A stretch of 64,000 bases of DNA, taken from NCBI RefSeq assembly GCF_000424385.1, contig NZ_AUJU01000004.1:168028-232027 (forward strand), in the 5' to 3' direction. This stretch comes from Butyrivibrio sp. LC3010 (GTDB taxonomy: Bacteria; Bacillota; Clostridia; Lachnospirales; Lachnospiraceae). Under the pieces are notes generated by a model. That model had not been told where the DNA came from. It searched no databases and was given only the letters and a program-made list of their open reading frames with translations. The translations under genes were made by a program, and so were the position numbers. Below, in pieces: positions 26,541-35,321 of the stretch (position 1 is the stretch's first letter; each line of letters opens with the position of its first letter).

Positions 26541-29354
26541 ATGGCAAAAAGTATGAAAGAATGGAAAATTGGGGATCCAATGATCAACGAGAATGATTAT
26601 TGGCAGGATCCAAATTATGTGGCAGAGGATCCTGAGAAGGAAAAGCTTGTATTACAGCTTGCAACATTGATCACAGACCGTTATGTGAAAAAACTCACAG
26701 GAAAGATCAATAACAAAGATCCGGAGTATTGGATGCTGGATGCTGTTTTGAACAAAGAACAGGTAAAGTTTTTGATCAATTTCAAAAAGACACGAGTTCC
26801 TTACAGCATTGAAGAACTGGCAAGCATGAATAACATGAGCGTTGAAAATGCGCAGAAGATGGTAGATCGCCTTGTCTGGATAGGTATAGTCGAGATGAAT
26901 CGCGCTAAAACTCCTGATAAGCACAAGCAGTATGAGCTTCCTATTTTCGTTCCTGGTTCTGCTGAGTTTATGATGATGCAGGAGAAACTCACAGATGAGT
27001 TCCCTCAGCTTGCAACATTCTTTAACCTGATGACTCAGCTTCCTCTGGCAGGTATTACTCAGATGGTGCCTCCGGGAGGCGCAGGTATCGGAATGCATGT
27101 TATTCCGGTTGAGAAGGCTATAAGTATTGAGAATAAGTCTGTTCCCGTTGAACATCTTTCACGCTGGATAGATATGTATGATAAGTTTGGTATTTCAGAA
27201 TGCTCCTGCAGAAAGCAGCAGACCATGCGAGGCGAAGGTAGTGGTCAGATTCGCGGTGAATACTGCATCGGAATGGGTGATATGGCTGAATACATGGACA
27301 GCCGTGGAATAGGGCACTATGTCAGCAAGGAAGAAGTCTACGAAATCCTTGAGAGAGCTGAGCGTCATGGCTATGTTCACCAGATAACCAATATAGATGG
27401 TGAAGGAAAAATTGTTGCTATTTGTAACTGTGCACCCGGTGTCTGCAATGCACTAAGAACATCTCAGTTGTATAACACACCCAACATGTCAGCATCAGCA
27501 TATCGTGCGCATGTAGAAAAGGATAAATGTGTTGCCTGCGGAAAATGTGTTGAGGTATGTCCTGTTGGAGCAGCAAAGCTTGGACAGAAGCTTTGCAAGA
27601 AGGACGGCTCAGAGGTTAAATATCCCAAGACAGAGCTTCCAGATGGTAAGAAATGGGGACCTGAAAAGTGGAATTACAATTTCAGAGATGATGCCAAGAT
27701 TAACTGCTACGATTCAGGAACAGCACCTTGTAAGACAGCCTGCCCTGTTCATCTTTCTGTTCAGGGTTATATCAAGATGGCAGCTGAGGGCAGATACGAA
27801 GATGCATTAAAGCTTATAAAGCAGGATAATCCGCTTCCTATGATCTGCGGTGCAGTCTGCAACAGAAGATGTGAGGACGCCTGCACAAGAGGTACCATCG
27901 ACCAGCCCCTTGCTATTGATGAGATCAAGAAATTTATAGCTTCACTTGATCTTAAGAAGGAGAACAGATATGTTCCTCTTTGTGAAAAGCATGATGGCGG
28001 AATGTGGTCAGATGACTATAAGATGGCAATAATCGGTGGCGGTCCTGCAGGCCTGTCAGCAGCATATTTCCTCAGAATAGATGGATATCCCGTAACTGTT
28101 TTTGAAAAGGAAAGCCGTCCGGGTGGTATGCTTATGAACGGAATTCCCGGCTACAGGCTTGAGAAAGATGTCATTGAAGCTGAGATAGATGTAATGAAGC
28201 AGATGGGCATTGAGTTCAAGTGTGGCGTAGAAGTCGGAAAAGATGTGACCATCGAGGAACTCAGAAAGCAGGGCTACAAAGCATTTTTCATAGCAATCGG
28301 ATGCCAGGGCGGACGACTTGCAGGAGTTCCGGGTGAGGATGCAAAAGGCGTTCAGACCGGTATTGATTTCCTTAGAAAAGTTAACCTTGATCACAGTGTG
28401 AAGTTGAATGGAGAAACAGTCGTTGTGGGCGGCGGTAATGTTGCAATAGATGTAGCCCGCACTGCTGTAAGAGCCGGAGCTTCAAAGGTAACAATGCTTT
28501 GTCTTGAGAGTGCAGAAGAAATGCCTGCTGCAAAGGATGAAGTAGAAGAAGCAAAAGAAGAAGGAATTGAAGTAAAGAACGGCTGGGGACCTAAAGAGAT
28601 ACTTACTGAAAACGGCAAGGTTACCGGTATAGTATTTAAAAAGTGCACCTCTGTTAAGGATAAGGATGGAAGATTCAATCCCAAGTATGATGAAAATGAA
28701 ACTATTACAATAAGTTGTGAGAATGTTTTACTTTCAATCGGACAGTCAATTATATGGGGAGATCTTCTTAAAGGAACTCAGGTTAAGTTAAGACCTAATG
28801 GTGGTATTATTGCTGATTCTCTTACTCTTCAGACTGCAGAACCTGATATCTTTGCAGGTGGAGATGTATTTACAGGTCCCAGATTTGCCATCGATGCTAT
28901 AGCAGGCGGACGTGAGGCATGCGTTTCCATGAACAGATTTGTACATCCCGGAAATCGTCTTGATCTTGCAAGAGACAGAAGAGAGTTCATTGAACTTGAT
29001 AAGGATGACATCAGAATTGAGAGCTTCGACAATGCACCTCGTCAGATACCCGGTAAGAAAGCAGGTATAGCTAAGGAAACCTATGATGATCTTAGACTTA
29101 CTCTTACAGAAGAACAGGTGAAGATCGAGGCAAACAGATGCCTTGGATGCGGAGCAACTACCGTTGATGAAAACAGATGTATCGGTTGCGGACTCTGCAC
29201 TACAAAGTGTGAGTTTGACGCTATCCATCTTAGCCGTGATATACCTGAAGCAAGTACCATGGTAAGATCAGAGGACAAACTTAAGAAAGTTGGTCCATAT
29301 GCGGCTAAACGTGCAGGCAAAATACTTATTAACCGTGTGACCGGTAAGAAATAA
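26541..29354 (+). CDS. Multidomain iron-sulfur flavoprotein, glutamate-synthase small-subunit-like
   Basis: A 937-residue protein. The ATG at 26541 is chosen for its GGAG site ten bases upstream; an upstream in-frame ATG at 26496 falls in the structured leader. Residues 1-300 hold a winged-helix-like segment (YSIEELASMNNMSVENAQK) and a Cys region (ECSCRK, then AICNCAPGVC). A [4Fe-4S] motif CVACGKCVEVCPVGA follows. Then comes the GltD-like part: CKTACPVHLSVQGY, FAD site IIGGGPAGLSAAYF and NAD(P)H site VVVGGGNVAIDVARTA. It ends with a further CIGCGLCTTKCEFDAI ferredoxin motif. It moves electrons between NAD(P)H, FAD and iron-sulfur clusters; a true glutamate synthase large subunit is not adjacent, so the acceptor is unknown. 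Confidence 0.8.
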   Translation: MAKSMKEWKIGDPMINENDYWQDPNYVAEDPEKEKLVLQLATLITDRYVKKLTGKINNKDPEYWMLDAVLNKEQVKFLINFKKTRVPYSIEELASMNNMSVENAQKMVDRLVWIGIVEMNRAKTPDKHKQYELPIFVPGSAEFMMMQEKLTDEFPQLATFFNLMTQLPLAGITQMVPPGGAGIGMHVIPVEKAISIENKSVPVEHLSRWIDMYDKFGISECSCRKQQTMRGEGSGQIRGEYCIGMGDMAEYMDSRGIGHYVSKEEVYEILERAERHGYVHQITNIDGEGKIVAICNCAPGVCNALRTSQLYNTPNMSASAYRAHVEKDKCVACGKCVEVCPVGAAKLGQKLCKKDGSEVKYPKTELPDGKKWGPEKWNYNFRDDAKINCYDSGTAPCKTACPVHLSVQGYIKMAAEGRYEDALKLIKQDNPLPMICGAVCNRRCEDACTRGTIDQPLAIDEIKKFIASLDLKKENRYVPLCEKHDGGMWSDDYKMAIIGGGPAGLSAAYFLRIDGYPVTVFEKESRPGGMLMNGIPGYRLEKDVIEAEIDVMKQMGIEFKCGVEVGKDVTIEELRKQGYKAFFIAIGCQGGRLAGVPGEDAKGVQTGIDFLRKVNLDHSVKLNGETVVVGGGNVAIDVARTAVRAGASKVTMLCLESAEEMPAAKDEVEEAKEEGIEVKNGWGPKEILTENGKVTGIVFKKCTSVKDKDGRFNPKYDENETITISCENVLLSIGQSIIWGDLLKGTQVKLRPNGGIIADSLTLQTAEPDIFAGGDVFTGPRFAIDAIAGGREACVSMNRFVHPGNRLDLARDRREFIELDKDDIRIESFDNAPRQIPGKKAGIAKETYDDLRLTLTEEQVKIEANRCLGCGATTVDENRCIGCGLCTTKCEFDAIHLSRDIPEASTMVRSEDKLKKVGPYAAKRAGKILINRVTGKK

Positions 29355-29394
29355 ATTTCAGAAAGTAATAATTATTACAATTACTTTAGAAATA

Positions 29395-29436
29395 AGGGCT
29401 GTGCCAGGATGTGAAATTTTCCAGTGCACAAGCCCT
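29395..29436 (+). terminator. Hairpin terminator after the flavoprotein gene
   Basis: AGGGCT (29395-29400) pairs with AGCCCT (29431-29436) and the stem continues through GTGC/GCAC with a bulge. TGTTTCATT follows. It separates the flavoprotein gene from the phosphatase operon. Confidence 0.55.
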
Positions 29437-29456
29437 GTTTCATTGCATGGCTATTA

Positions 29457-29485
29457 TTGTCAAAAGCCACATTTTGTGGTATATT
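29457..29485 (+). promoter_or_regulatory. Sigma-A-type promoter of the prpC-prkC-rsgA operon
   Basis: TTGTCA at 29457-29462 and TATATT at 29480-29485 with a 17-base spacer. The spacer contains a 5-base palindrome (CCACA, three bases, TGTGG). It is about 80 bases upstream of the phosphatase start. Confidence 0.55.
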
Positions 29486-29565
29486 TTTAAATTGGCAAAG
29501 GTTCATTTTGAACGATATTATGAAGAACAATTTGCCAAAATAAAATTATTAATTCGGAGGCATCC

Positions 29566-30309
29566 TTGCTTAAGACATTTTCAATAACTGACATAGGTCA
29601 GAAACGAAAACTGAATCAGGATTACGTTTTTTCCTCCGAGAGACGGATCGGTAATCTGTCAAATGTATTTATTGTAGCTGATGGAATGGGCGGTCATAAT
29701 GCCGGAGACTATGCATCAAAGTTTACTGTTAATACAATGGTCGAGGAGATTGAGAGATCCTTTGAACAGAATCCGGTGCGTATTCTCGAAAATGCAATCA
29801 AGATCGCTAATCAGAAGCTAAGAGCGAAAGCTGCTGAGGATGAGCATCTATATGGCATGGGAACAACAGTTGTTGCAGCAACCGTTATGGGGCGTTATTT
29901 ACAGGTTGCTAATGTGGGGGACAGCAGACTGTATGTCATAGGAGATGATATTCGTCAGATAACCCGTGATCATTCACTGGTGCAGGAGATGGTGCGCGCA
30001 GGCGGACTTGATCCTGAAGAGGCACGCACTCATAAAGAGAAAAATATCATTACACGTGCTATAGGCGCTGATGATACAGTTGATGTGGATTTCTTCAATG
30101 TTGAGCTCGAAAAGGGGGATATCGTGCTCATGTGTTCCGACGGGCTTACCAATATGCTCGAGGATCAGGAGATTCGCATGATCGTCAGTGGTCAACGGGA
30201 TATTATAGAGAAGGCACAGAAGTTAGTGGATATGGCAAACCAGCATGGCGGTAAGGACAATATCGCTGTTATCCTGATTGAGCCTTTTGCTGACGGAGGA
30301 GCTGAATGA
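29566..30309 (+). CDS. prpC: PP2C-family Ser/Thr protein phosphatase
   Basis: A 247-residue phosphatase starting with TTG at 29566, five bases after GGAGG. Motifs of the PPM family in order: TDIGQKRKLNQD near the start, VADGMGGHNAGD with metal-binding Asp, GMGTTVVAA, VGDSRLYVI, TRAIGADD, CSDGLTNML and GGKDNIAVI at the end. These give the two-metal active site that removes phosphate from Ser and Thr. It shares a four-base ATGA overlap with the kinase gene, the standard phosphatase-kinase pair of Gram-positive bacteria, and presumably dephosphorylates that kinase and its substrates. Confidence 0.93.
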   Translation: MLKTFSITDIGQKRKLNQDYVFSSERRIGNLSNVFIVADGMGGHNAGDYASKFTVNTMVEEIERSFEQNPVRILENAIKIANQKLRAKAAEDEHLYGMGTTVVAATVMGRYLQVANVGDSRLYVIGDDIRQITRDHSLVQEMVRAGGLDPEEARTHKEKNIITRAIGADDTVDVDFFNVELEKGDIVLMCSDGLTNMLEDQEIRMIVSGQRDIIEKAQKLVDMANQHGGKDNIAVILIEPFADGGAE

Positions 30310-32315
30310 TTAAGATTGGAATGATGATCGGTGACCGATACGAGATTCTTGAGAAGATCGGAACCGGTGGTATGTCTGATGTTTATAGGGCAAAAGATCA
30401 TAAACTGAATCGTCCTGTTGCGGTCAAGGTACTAAAACAGGAATTTTCAGAGAATGATAATTTTGTATCCAAATTCCGTGTTGAAGCCCAGGCGGCTGCC
30501 GGTCTTATGCACCCCAACATCGTGAATGTGTATGATGTAGGTGATGAGAATGGTATCCATTATATTGTAATGGAACTCGTAGATGGTATTACTCTAAAGA
30601 GATATATAGAGAAAAAATCGAGACTTTCCGTTAAGGAAGCAGTAAGTATTGCTATTCAGGTTGCTATGGGCCTTGAGGCTGCCCATAATAACCATATTAT
30701 CCATCGTGATATCAAGCCTCAGAACATTATTATTTCTAAAGAAGGAAAAGTTAAGGTTACTGATTTCGGAATAGCGAAGGCAGCAACCAGTAATACTATT
30801 ACTTCTAATGTCATGGGGTCCGTACATTATACTTCACCTGAACAGGCCAGAGGCGGATACTCAGATGCCAAGAGTGATGTCTATTCACTTGGTATCACAC
30901 TATTCGAGATGCTTACAGGACGTCTTCCTTTCAATGGAGATACGACTGTTGCCATTGCTATAAAGCATATTCAGGAGGAGCTTCCTTCACCGGCGGAGTT
31001 TAGTGATGAGATTCCGATAAGTGTTGAGAAGATTGTAATGAAGTGCTGCCAGAAGAGTCCTGACAGAAGATATCAGAGCGCTGCAGAGCTTATTACTGAT
31101 CTGAAGAGATCACTTATAACGCCTGATGAAGACTTCGTTAATCTGGTAGATCCGGATGAAGAGAGTGCTACAAGAGTTGCGACAGATGCAGAGGCTAAAA
31201 GCATCAGTAATATGACTGATACTGAGCAGATGAGACTGAATGCCGATGTTATACGAGAGTATGAGAATCATAAGAGACACGATCAGGATTACGGCAGACA
31301 TCGTGATGAATATGATGATGACGAGGATGATTATGATGGACGAGGTTTTGGGGACAGTGCCAGAATTGAGAGACTGACCATTGCACTTGCCATAATAGGA
31401 GCAGTTCTTGTCGGTGTCATAGTGATCATACTTGTGGGAAGGAGCCTTGGAATCTTAGGTGAACCCACTGAGGCTGAGATACAGACAGAGAGTATTACAG
31501 GTGAGACATTTCTTTCAGATGGAATTCAGGTGCCTGATGTCACCGGACTTTCATATGTAGAGGCTGTCACAACACTTAAAGATAAAAACTTTAAATTTGA
31601 AAAAGTTGAGGACGACGAGAGTTCACTTGCTAAGAACACAGTCGTTTCACAGGAACCTGATGCCGGACAGTATGCAGAAAGCGGTTCAACAGTTAAGATA
31701 ACCGTCAGCACAGGAAAGGGATCTGAGCAAAGTACAGAGCCTTCCGCTGAAGCTTCCAGTGCAGATTCATCCAGCGTAGCCTCAACACAGGAAGAGCCTA
31801 AGGACTCTAAGGTTGCTGTTCCTAATCTGGTGGGACTTACAATTGACGAAGCTGTGGCAACTCTTTCAGAGGTCGGACTTGTTCAGGGCAGAGTAGTTGA
31901 TGTTAATAATGACAGCTACGGGGTTGATGTTGTTACTGCACAGAGCCAGCCTGTAGGAACAAAGGTTGAGCCGGGAACATCCATTGATATGGAAAAATCG
32001 ATTGGACCGACCAGTGTATCTTATAGTTTTTCAGGAGATATCACAGCTCCCACTGAAGGACAGAATTACACTGATGGACTTTCTGTTCACGTATCTTTTG
32101 TAACAGCTGATGGTACTTCACTTCTTGATACAACAACGGCTTCATTTCCTATCACAGGGGTTATCCGTACAGGACTTACATCTGCAACAGGTGTGATAAC
32201 ATTCACCTACACAGCAACAAGTCCCGCTACAACTGATGAGTACGGTAACGTGATTGAAGGTCGTACTGAGGAATATACAGTGACCAGAGCAGTTACTTTT
32301 ACACAGAGCAACTGA
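30306..32315 (+). CDS. prkC: PASTA-domain Ser/Thr protein kinase (PrkC/PknB)
   Basis: A 669-residue membrane kinase. Residues 10-270 are a Hanks-type kinase: GTGGMSDVYRA glycine loop, VAVKVLK, HRDIKPQN with catalytic Asp135, DFGIAKA and SPEQARGG. An Asp-rich juxtamembrane stretch (DDDEDDYDG) precedes one helix near 355-376. Outside the cell there are two PASTA domains (about 398-466 and 497-565) joined by a Ser/Glu-rich linker, then a C-terminal domain of about 100 residues of unrecognised type. PASTA domains bind peptidoglycan fragments, so the kinase couples wall state to cell division or dormancy exit. Two PASTA domains is fewer than the three or more usual in bacilli. Confidence 0.93.
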   Translation: MIKIGMMIGDRYEILEKIGTGGMSDVYRAKDHKLNRPVAVKVLKQEFSENDNFVSKFRVEAQAAAGLMHPNIVNVYDVGDENGIHYIVMELVDGITLKRYIEKKSRLSVKEAVSIAIQVAMGLEAAHNNHIIHRDIKPQNIIISKEGKVKVTDFGIAKAATSNTITSNVMGSVHYTSPEQARGGYSDAKSDVYSLGITLFEMLTGRLPFNGDTTVAIAIKHIQEELPSPAEFSDEIPISVEKIVMKCCQKSPDRRYQSAAELITDLKRSLITPDEDFVNLVDPDEESATRVATDAEAKSISNMTDTEQMRLNADVIREYENHKRHDQDYGRHRDEYDDDEDDYDGRGFGDSARIERLTIALAIIGAVLVGVIVIILVGRSLGILGEPTEAEIQTESITGETFLSDGIQVPDVTGLSYVEAVTTLKDKNFKFEKVEDDESSLAKNTVVSQEPDAGQYAESGSTVKITVSTGKGSEQSTEPSAEASSADSSSVASTQEEPKDSKVAVPNLVGLTIDEAVATLSEVGLVQGRVVDVNNDSYGVDVVTAQSQPVGTKVEPGTSIDMEKSIGPTSVSYSFSGDITAPTEGQNYTDGLSVHVSFVTADGTSLLDTTTASFPITGVIRTGLTSATGVITFTYTATSPATTDEYGNVIEGRTEEYTVTRAVTFTQSN

Positions 32316-32331
32316 TTTAAGTAGGAGTACT

Positions 32332-33234
32332 ATGAAGGGAAGGATTGTTAAGGGAATTGCCGGTTTTTACTATGTAAACACAGGAAGCATACGTGTTTAT
32401 GAATGTAAAGCAAAGGGCATTTTTAGAAAAGACAATATAAAACCACTCGTTGGTGATTATGTAGATATTGAGATCATTGATGAGGAAGCCGGAACAGGTA
32501 ATATTACTAAGATATTACCCCGGCGAAATGAGCTTATGAGACCGCCGGTCGCGAATGTCGATCAGGCGGTTGTTCTGTTTGCTATAGTAAAGCCGGATCC
32601 GAATTACAATGTGCTTGATAAGTTCCTGATTCAGATGAGAAGGAATGGCCTGCCTGTAATCATCTGCTTTAACAAGCAGGACATAGCTTCAAAAGAAGAG
32701 CAGCAGGAGCTGATGGATGCTTATGAAAAATGCGGTTATGAAGTCATTTTCATAAGTGTTCATGAGGGTGCAGGGATAGACAGACTATGTGAAAAGCTCA
32801 AGGGGAAGACGTCAGTAGTTGCAGGCCCCAGTGGAGTTGGAAAATCATCGCTTCTAAACAGGCTTCATCCTGAGGCAGCCATGGAGACCGGAGAGCTTAG
32901 TAAAAAAATCTCCCGTGGACGCAATACAACAAGGCACTCTGAGATGTTTTTTATACCTGCTTTGTCAGATGAGGAGAGTTCAACCTACATCTTTGATACT
33001 CCGGGATTTACCTCACTTTCACTAAAGGATATAACTGCGGAGGAATTACCACTGTATTATCCTGAGTTTGAGCCCTACGAGCCTTTTTGCAGATTTGGCG
33101 GATGCAGCCACATTGCAGAACCTGATTGCGGAGTGAAAAAGGCTTTGGAGGACGGAGAGATTTCAAAGGTAAGATACGATAATTACAAGATTATCTATGA
33201 AGAACTGAAAAATATGAAGCCGTTTTATCGGTGA
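32332..33234 (+). CDS. rsgA: Ribosome small-subunit maturation GTPase
   Basis: A 300-residue GTPase with circularly permuted motifs: the G4 motif CFNKQDI comes before the G1 loop GPSGVGKSSLLN (from residue 165), then TTRHSEMFF and DTPGF. An N-terminal OB fold (VGDYVDIEI) and a C-terminal zinc motif FCRFGGCSHIAEPDCGVK complete the family pattern. It releases assembly factors from the 30S subunit. Its position after the phosphatase and kinase genes is conserved in many Firmicutes. Confidence 0.95.
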   Translation: MKGRIVKGIAGFYYVNTGSIRVYECKAKGIFRKDNIKPLVGDYVDIEIIDEEAGTGNITKILPRRNELMRPPVANVDQAVVLFAIVKPDPNYNVLDKFLIQMRRNGLPVIICFNKQDIASKEEQQELMDAYEKCGYEVIFISVHEGAGIDRLCEKLKGKTSVVAGPSGVGKSSLLNRLHPEAAMETGELSKKISRGRNTTRHSEMFFIPALSDEESSTYIFDTPGFTSLSLKDITAEELPLYYPEFEPYEPFCRFGGCSHIAEPDCGVKKALEDGEISKVRYDNYKIIYEELKNMKPFYR

Positions 33235-33378
33235 TTAGGCAGATTGTTTGATATTAGCTTAGCCTGATGTGAACAGAGAGGCTAATGAAGTGGAACCTAT
33301 TGTTTCTGATATTGTGCATGTTCCATAGCTTAATGTGACATATTTGATTTAGAAATAGAATGGTTGGAGGAAGTTTGA

Positions 33379-34287
33379 ATGAGAATTAAATTGGATAATG
33401 GTGTCATAAGTGCAGAAATAGATACTCATGGTGCTGAACTTAAAAGTGCAAAAATAGCCGAGAGAGAGTTTATGTGGTGCGGCGATGCCAGATTTTGGGG
33501 ACGTACATCACCGGTTCTTTTCCCGTTTGTCGGCGCTGTTGCTGATGGTAAATATCGCCATGCCGGGAAGACATATGATATGGGACAGCATGGCTTTGCA
33601 AGAGATATGGAGTTTACCTGTATAGAGAGTACTCCGGACAAGGCAGTTTTTGAACTGAAATCAGATGACGTTACGGTTACAAAATACCCTTTTGATTTCG
33701 AACTTCAGATTTCATACGTTTTGAATGCGAACACAATAAAAGTCGGCTGGCTTGTAAAGAATACAGGTAATGAGACTATGCCGTTTGCAATAGGTGCGCA
33801 TCCTGCATTTAACTGTGAACTAAACGAAGATGGAACACTTAAAGGAAATTACATTGTTCTCGGAGATTGTGAGCAAAAATCTGCCTCCAATGATATAAGC
33901 TATTCTGGAAAGGCTCTGAAAGTAAGAAAATTCCACGATCCTCTGGCAGCTAATGAATTTTATGAGCTTACTCCTGACAACGGCAGGATAGCAGTTGATG
34001 AGCATACATTTGACGGTGGTGCAATTATACTTGAGGACAACCAGGTATCAAGTGTTGGAATAGCTGATTCAGAAGGAAAGTGCTTTGTTAAGCTTGATTT
34101 TGAAGCACCGGTTCTTGGCATATGGTCACCTGTAGGAAAAAATGCTCCTTTTATCTGCCTTGAACCATGGTATGGAAGAGCAGATGCAGAAGGCTTTAAC
34201 GGAGAACTGGCAGAAAGAGAGTATGAGCAGAAGCTTTCTGAAGGTCAGAGTTTTGAAGCCGGATATCTTATTACATTGAATAAATAA
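33379..34287 (+). CDS. Aldose 1-epimerase family protein
   Basis: A 302-residue cytoplasmic protein of the galactose mutarotase-like fold. RTSPVLFPFVGAV carries the substrate-binding Arg region, QHGFARDMEF the first catalytic-type His, and IGAHPAFN the second. GGAGG precedes the ATG at 33379. The LacX-like subgroup of this length interconverts anomers of hexoses, possibly helping use galactose made by LacZ, though it stands apart from that operon. It appears to be transcribed on its own; the 144 bases upstream show no clear promoter. Confidence 0.85.
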   Translation: MRIKLDNGVISAEIDTHGAELKSAKIAEREFMWCGDARFWGRTSPVLFPFVGAVADGKYRHAGKTYDMGQHGFARDMEFTCIESTPDKAVFELKSDDVTVTKYPFDFELQISYVLNANTIKVGWLVKNTGNETMPFAIGAHPAFNCELNEDGTLKGNYIVLGDCEQKSASNDISYSGKALKVRKFHDPLAANEFYELTPDNGRIAVDEHTFDGGAIILEDNQVSSVGIADSEGKCFVKLDFEAPVLGIWSPVGKNAPFICLEPWYGRADAEGFNGELAEREYEQKLSEGQSFEAGYLITLNK

Positions 34288-34379
34288 TAAGATAATGTAA
34301 AGTCAATTATGAAAACAGTAAACTGTCCTAAGGGATCCACATCAAGCAGTACTCCTTAGGGTCATGGAAGGAATATATA

Positions 34380-34850
34380 ATGAGTCCTGATAATAGTTCT
34401 GAAATTACAAATATTTCACATGAGCAAATAACTGCTCTTACAGACAGCGCCATTGAAATGTGTGCCAAGATGGCAAATATTGAAATCAGCCCTACCGGCA
34501 ATGATTCGCTGAACAAGCTTGATAATGTTATTGATCAGATCAAATCATTACGAAAGAAAAATCTCGTAACTGAGGAAATAGCAAGGAACATTGCTGCTCC
34601 TTTTGGAATTCTTGCAGGAGAGATTATGCTTAATAACAAGCTTAAGGATGCAGGTTTTTTATGGGTTACAACTAATAACTCCACTAAGTCTGAAGGGCTA
34701 TCATCAATAATTCTTAGCGATAAAGCAGGAATAAACACTATAGATACCATATCTATGGTCTATAAAACGCTTCTGGACGATAATGAATCCAAATCCTCTC
34801 TTAATCAGTTTTTTGAAGCATTCTCACTTGTGCTGAGTATGACTTCCTGA
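34380..34850 (+). CDS. Hypothetical protein, 156 aa
   Basis: A soluble, mostly helical protein beginning with ATG after GGAAGGA. A central segment NIAAPFGILAGEIMLNNKLKDAG looks like a conserved core, and the N-terminal half has an amphipathic run (EQITALTDSAIEMCAKMA). No signal peptide, membrane helix or Cys cluster is present. I do not recognise the family. It lies between the epimerase and a tiny LexA-like gene, all on the plus strand, with about 90-100 bases on each side, so co-transcription is uncertain. Confidence 0.6.
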   Translation: MSPDNSSEITNISHEQITALTDSAIEMCAKMANIEISPTGNDSLNKLDNVIDQIKSLRKKNLVTEEIARNIAAPFGILAGEIMLNNKLKDAGFLWVTTNNSTKSEGLSSIILSDKAGINTIDTISMVYKTLLDDNESKSSLNQFFEAFSLVLSMTS

Positions 34851-34952
34851 TTTGATTTACCTTTAGATTTTTACGAAATAGACACATTTTAATAACATTT
34901 TTTCGGTATTATCTTTATTGGTATTTCAAAAAACTGTAAGAAAGGAAGGCGT

Positions 34953-35171
34953 ATGAGAATACTTGAATCAAAAATTGCAGAATATGTTGGGAATTACACA
35001 AGAAGGCATGGTTATCCACCTACCGTTGAAGAGCTTATCAGAGCTTTTAGTATACCTACTGTAATGTGTATGATGTTTTATATTTTAAATCTTTACAGAA
35101 TAGGAATGATAAGAAATTCTCTTTTTTTCGGAACGGGGAACCTTAGGCTGATACCGATGAAAGTAAGATAA
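34953..35171 (+). CDS. Stand-alone LexA-type winged-helix protein, 72 aa
   Basis: The protein contains YTRRHGYPPTVEELIRAFSI, the opening of the LexA N-terminal DNA-binding domain, followed by a hydrophobic helix, GMIRNS and a closing LRLIP strand typical of the wing. There is no linker, cleavage site or Ser-Lys protease domain, so it cannot self-cleave. AAGGAAGG lies ahead of the ATG. It may be a small regulator competing at LexA-like sites or acting in its own circuit. The recognition helix differs clearly from that of LexA. Confidence 0.65.
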   Translation: MRILESKIAEYVGNYTRRHGYPPTVEELIRAFSIPTVMCMMFYILNLYRIGMIRNSLFFGTGNLRLIPMKVR

Positions 35172-35255
35172 ACTTATGTTGTTAATTAAATAGTGATGTA
35201 TATGAGCTTTACACTATAACAGGATAATTTCTTCAGTTAAGGAAGCTCTATTATA

Positions 35256-35293
35256 AAAGCCCACAATTTCCGGTCATAGAAGTTGTGGGCTTT
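35256..35293. terminator. Bidirectional terminator
   Basis: Perfect 11-base arms (35256-35266 and 35283-35293) with a 16-base loop; the left end starts with AAA and the right ends with TTT. It lies between the LexA-like gene and the convergent LysR gene. Confidence 0.8.
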
Positions 35294-35321
35294 ATTCACG
35301 AAATAACATCTTATCGTCTAT

